Shown one piece after another: positions 5,112-6,542 of a DNA stretch of 6,542 nt. Origin of the DNA: a bacterium. GTDB taxonomy: Bacteria; Patescibacteriota; Minisyncoccia; Phycocordibacterales; JAKEFN01. Every line of letters begins with the position of its first letter. Position 1 is the first letter of the stretch. Under the pieces are notes generated by a model, which saw nothing but the letters and a program-made list of their open reading frames with translations, was not told where the DNA came from and ran no database searches. Position numbers and translations under genes: made by a program. The stretch lies in assembly GCA_022616085.1 (NCBI GenBank), contig JAKEFN010000119.1, positions 1 through 6,542 of the forward strand, in the 5' to 3' direction.

Positions 5112-6446
5112 ATGTCAACAGTTTCTAACCCTACCGAATCGCTCGTGCGGCAGATGAGCGAGGAGAAAAAAGAGCCGGAATGGATGCTCGACAAGCGGCT
5201 TGCCGCGCTCAAACTCTACCATGGAACCCCCATGCCTTCGTGGGGGCCGGATCTCGGGGGTCTTGATCTTGAGAATATGCTCTATTATGTGCCGCCTGGC
5301 GCCGCTCAGACTGATTCATGGAAAGAACTTCCGGCAGAAATCACGAGCACCTTTGAAAAGCTCGGTATCCCGAAAGCAGAGCGGGATTTTTTGGGCGGAG
5401 TCGGCGCGCAATATGATTCCGGTGTTGTTTATCATCGGATCAAAAAGTCCCTCTCGGACAAAGGTGTTATTTTTGAAAATATGGATACCGCGCTCGCCAA
5501 ATATCCGGATCTCGTGGAAAAGCACTTTATGACCAAATGCGTTCCTGCGACCGACCACAAATTCACCATGCTTCATGGCGCGGTATGGAGCGGCGGGACA
5601 TTTATCTATGTGCCGAAGGGCGTCAAAGTAGATCTCCCGCTTCAGGCATATTTCCGCATGAACAGGGAGCGAAGCGCGCAATTTGAACATACGCTCATTA
5701 TCGCCGACGAGGGAAGCGAGATTAGCTACATTGAGGGGTGCTCCGCGCCGCAGTATAATGCGTCGTCCCTCCACTGCGGCTGTGTGGAGCTTTGGGTTAT
5801 GAAAGACGCTCGAATACAATATACAAGCATAGAGAACTGGTCGCGGAATACTTACAATTTGAATACCAAAAAGGCGCTCGTATTTGAGGATGCGTCCATC
5901 CAGTGGCTCAATGGCAACATGGGTTCGCGCGTAACCATGCTCTATCCGTCGTCCGTTCTCCTCGGCCGCCGCGCGCATTCGGAGAGTCTGGGCGTTGTGT
6001 TTGCGGGAAAGGGACAGGTGCAGGATACGGGTTCAAAAGCGATCCATATTGCTCCGGAAACGACCTCGATTATCCGTTCAAAATCGCTTTCAAAAGACGG
6101 GGGCACGTCCAACTATCGCGGATATGTGAAAATTTTTCCGTCCGCGGAAAACGCAAAAGCAAGCGTCACCTGCGACGCGCTTATTCTCGACAAAGAGTCC
6201 GCGTCAAATACCTATCCATCCATGAAAAACATGAATGCAAAAGTGAACATCGCGCACGAGGCGCGCGTGGGGAGAATAGGGGAGGAAGAGGTTTTTTATC
6301 TTATGAACAGGGGATTCAGCGAAGAAGAGACGCTTCGGCTCATTGTCGGCGGTTTTGTCGGCGATGTCGTTCGCGAACTCCCGCTCGAATACGCGCTAGA
6401 ACTCAACAAGCTCATAGAGCTTGAGATGGAGGGTAGCGTAGGCTAG
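5112..6446 (+). CDS. sufB: Fe-S cluster assembly scaffold protein SufB
   Basis: A 444-residue SufB, the beta-helix scaffold that with SufC ATPase and SufD builds Fe-S clusters in the cytoplasm. Diagnostic segments: KCVPATDHKFTMLHGAVWSGGTFIYVPKGV (143-172), SYIEGCSAP with C210 (aligning by motif with E. coli C254), TCDALILD with C354 (E. coli C405 position), and AHEARVGRIGEEEVFYL with H382 and E383 (E. coli H433/E434 positions). The C-terminus ELEMEGSVG is the normal family ending. Two Cys often found in homologues in YCMQRG and NGFC are replaced here (YLMNRG, GGFV), as also occurs elsewhere. A GTG two codons upstream is rejected because of the promoter. No sufC or sufD is next to it: upstream is a divergent gene, and the stop codon is the first codon of the terminal hairpin repeat, so it looks monocistronic. 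Confidence 0.96.
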   Translation: MSTVSNPTESLVRQMSEEKKEPEWMLDKRLAALKLYHGTPMPSWGPDLGGLDLENMLYYVPPGAAQTDSWKELPAEITSTFEKLGIPKAERDFLGGVGAQYDSGVVYHRIKKSLSDKGVIFENMDTALAKYPDLVEKHFMTKCVPATDHKFTMLHGAVWSGGTFIYVPKGVKVDLPLQAYFRMNRERSAQFEHTLIIADEGSEISYIEGCSAPQYNASSLHCGCVELWVMKDARIQYTSIENWSRNTYNLNTKKALVFEDASIQWLNGNMGSRVTMLYPSSVLLGRRAHSESLGVVFAGKGQVQDTGSKAIHIAPETTSIIRSKSLSKDGGTSNYRGYVKIFPSAENAKASVTCDALILDKESASNTYPSMKNMNAKVNIAHEARVGRIGEEEVFYLMNRGFSEEETLRLIVGGFVGDVVRELPLEYALELNKLIELEMEGSVG

Positions 6447-6542
6447 AGCTTGTGAAAAAACTATTGACGTAGCGAGAATTCATGGTGCGAGGCGAAAATG
6501 CGGCGAGGAAAGCGAAGAATATTGTTGATATTTTGAGCTTTC
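6443..6542. repeat. Left half plus core of the long palindromic repeat element
   Basis: This carries the left arm (6443-6509) and the core (6510-6537, identical to 1-28). The arm is an imperfect reverse complement of 29-100. The core flanks AAAGC (6509-6513) and GCTTT (6537-6541) pair with each other and enclose the AGAATAT/ATATTTT stem. The element starts at the sufB stop (TAGAGC). As RNA it would fold into a long hairpin that could define the sufB 3' end or protect it. The window stops just inside the descending arm. Confidence 0.75.

Noticed and set aside
1..6542. Alternative genetic code with TGA as glycine (as in Gracilibacteria)
   Set aside because: glyA, GH13 and sufB are complete in the standard code with ordinary GGN glycines, and no in-frame TGA interrupts them.
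1..6542. CRISPR array, tRNA or rRNA genes
   Set aside because: There are no regularly spaced direct repeats, no tRNA T-arm motif (GTTCRA) in a cloverleaf context and no rRNA signature segments; the terminal copies are only two and are halves of a palindrome.

Overview
The window looks like a complete short contig from an uncultured bacterium with a compact genome, most likely of the Candidate Phyla Radiation (Patescibacteria, perhaps Parcubacteria). This placement is an inference from the style of the glyA, GH13 and sufB proteins, the lack of recognisable Shine-Dalgarno sequences at the chosen starts, and the tight gene spacing. It is not proved. The standard code fits: the five well-supported genes stop with TAA or TAG, and none is interrupted by TGA.

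Layout, left to right: half of a long palindromic repeat (1-100); a weak minus-strand small membrane ORF or remnant (170-436); a probable two-gene operon of a degenerate protein-kinase-fold protein (420-1082) and a NUDIX hydrolase (1093-1614); about 720 bases with no credible gene but several strong inverted repeats (1615-2338); glyA, serine hydroxymethyltransferase (2339-3673); a convergent GH13 trehalose-synthase/alpha-amylase-like enzyme lacking its usual C-terminal domain (3682-4968, minus); a divergent promoter region with two hairpins (4969-5111); sufB (5112-6446); and the other half of the same palindromic repeat (6443-6542).

The metabolic genes cover one-carbon/serine-glycine metabolism (glyA), alpha-glucan or trehalose metabolism (GH13) and Fe-S cluster assembly (sufB). 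They share no single pathway and are transcribed separately. The kinase-like and NUDIX genes look like an accessory pair, and their substrates cannot be read from the sequence.

Two patterns tie the window together. First, the four genes that begin transcription units each have a promoter-like -10 box ending only 6 to 9 bases before the chosen ATG, with no ribosome-binding site between, so leaderless mRNAs look like the rule here. Second, the two contig ends are the two halves of one roughly 165-base imperfect hairpin element. Its outer terminus (TAGAGC...) supplies the stop codon of sufB. A minimal 18-bp palindrome related to that terminus supplies the stop codons of both glyA and the GH13 gene.
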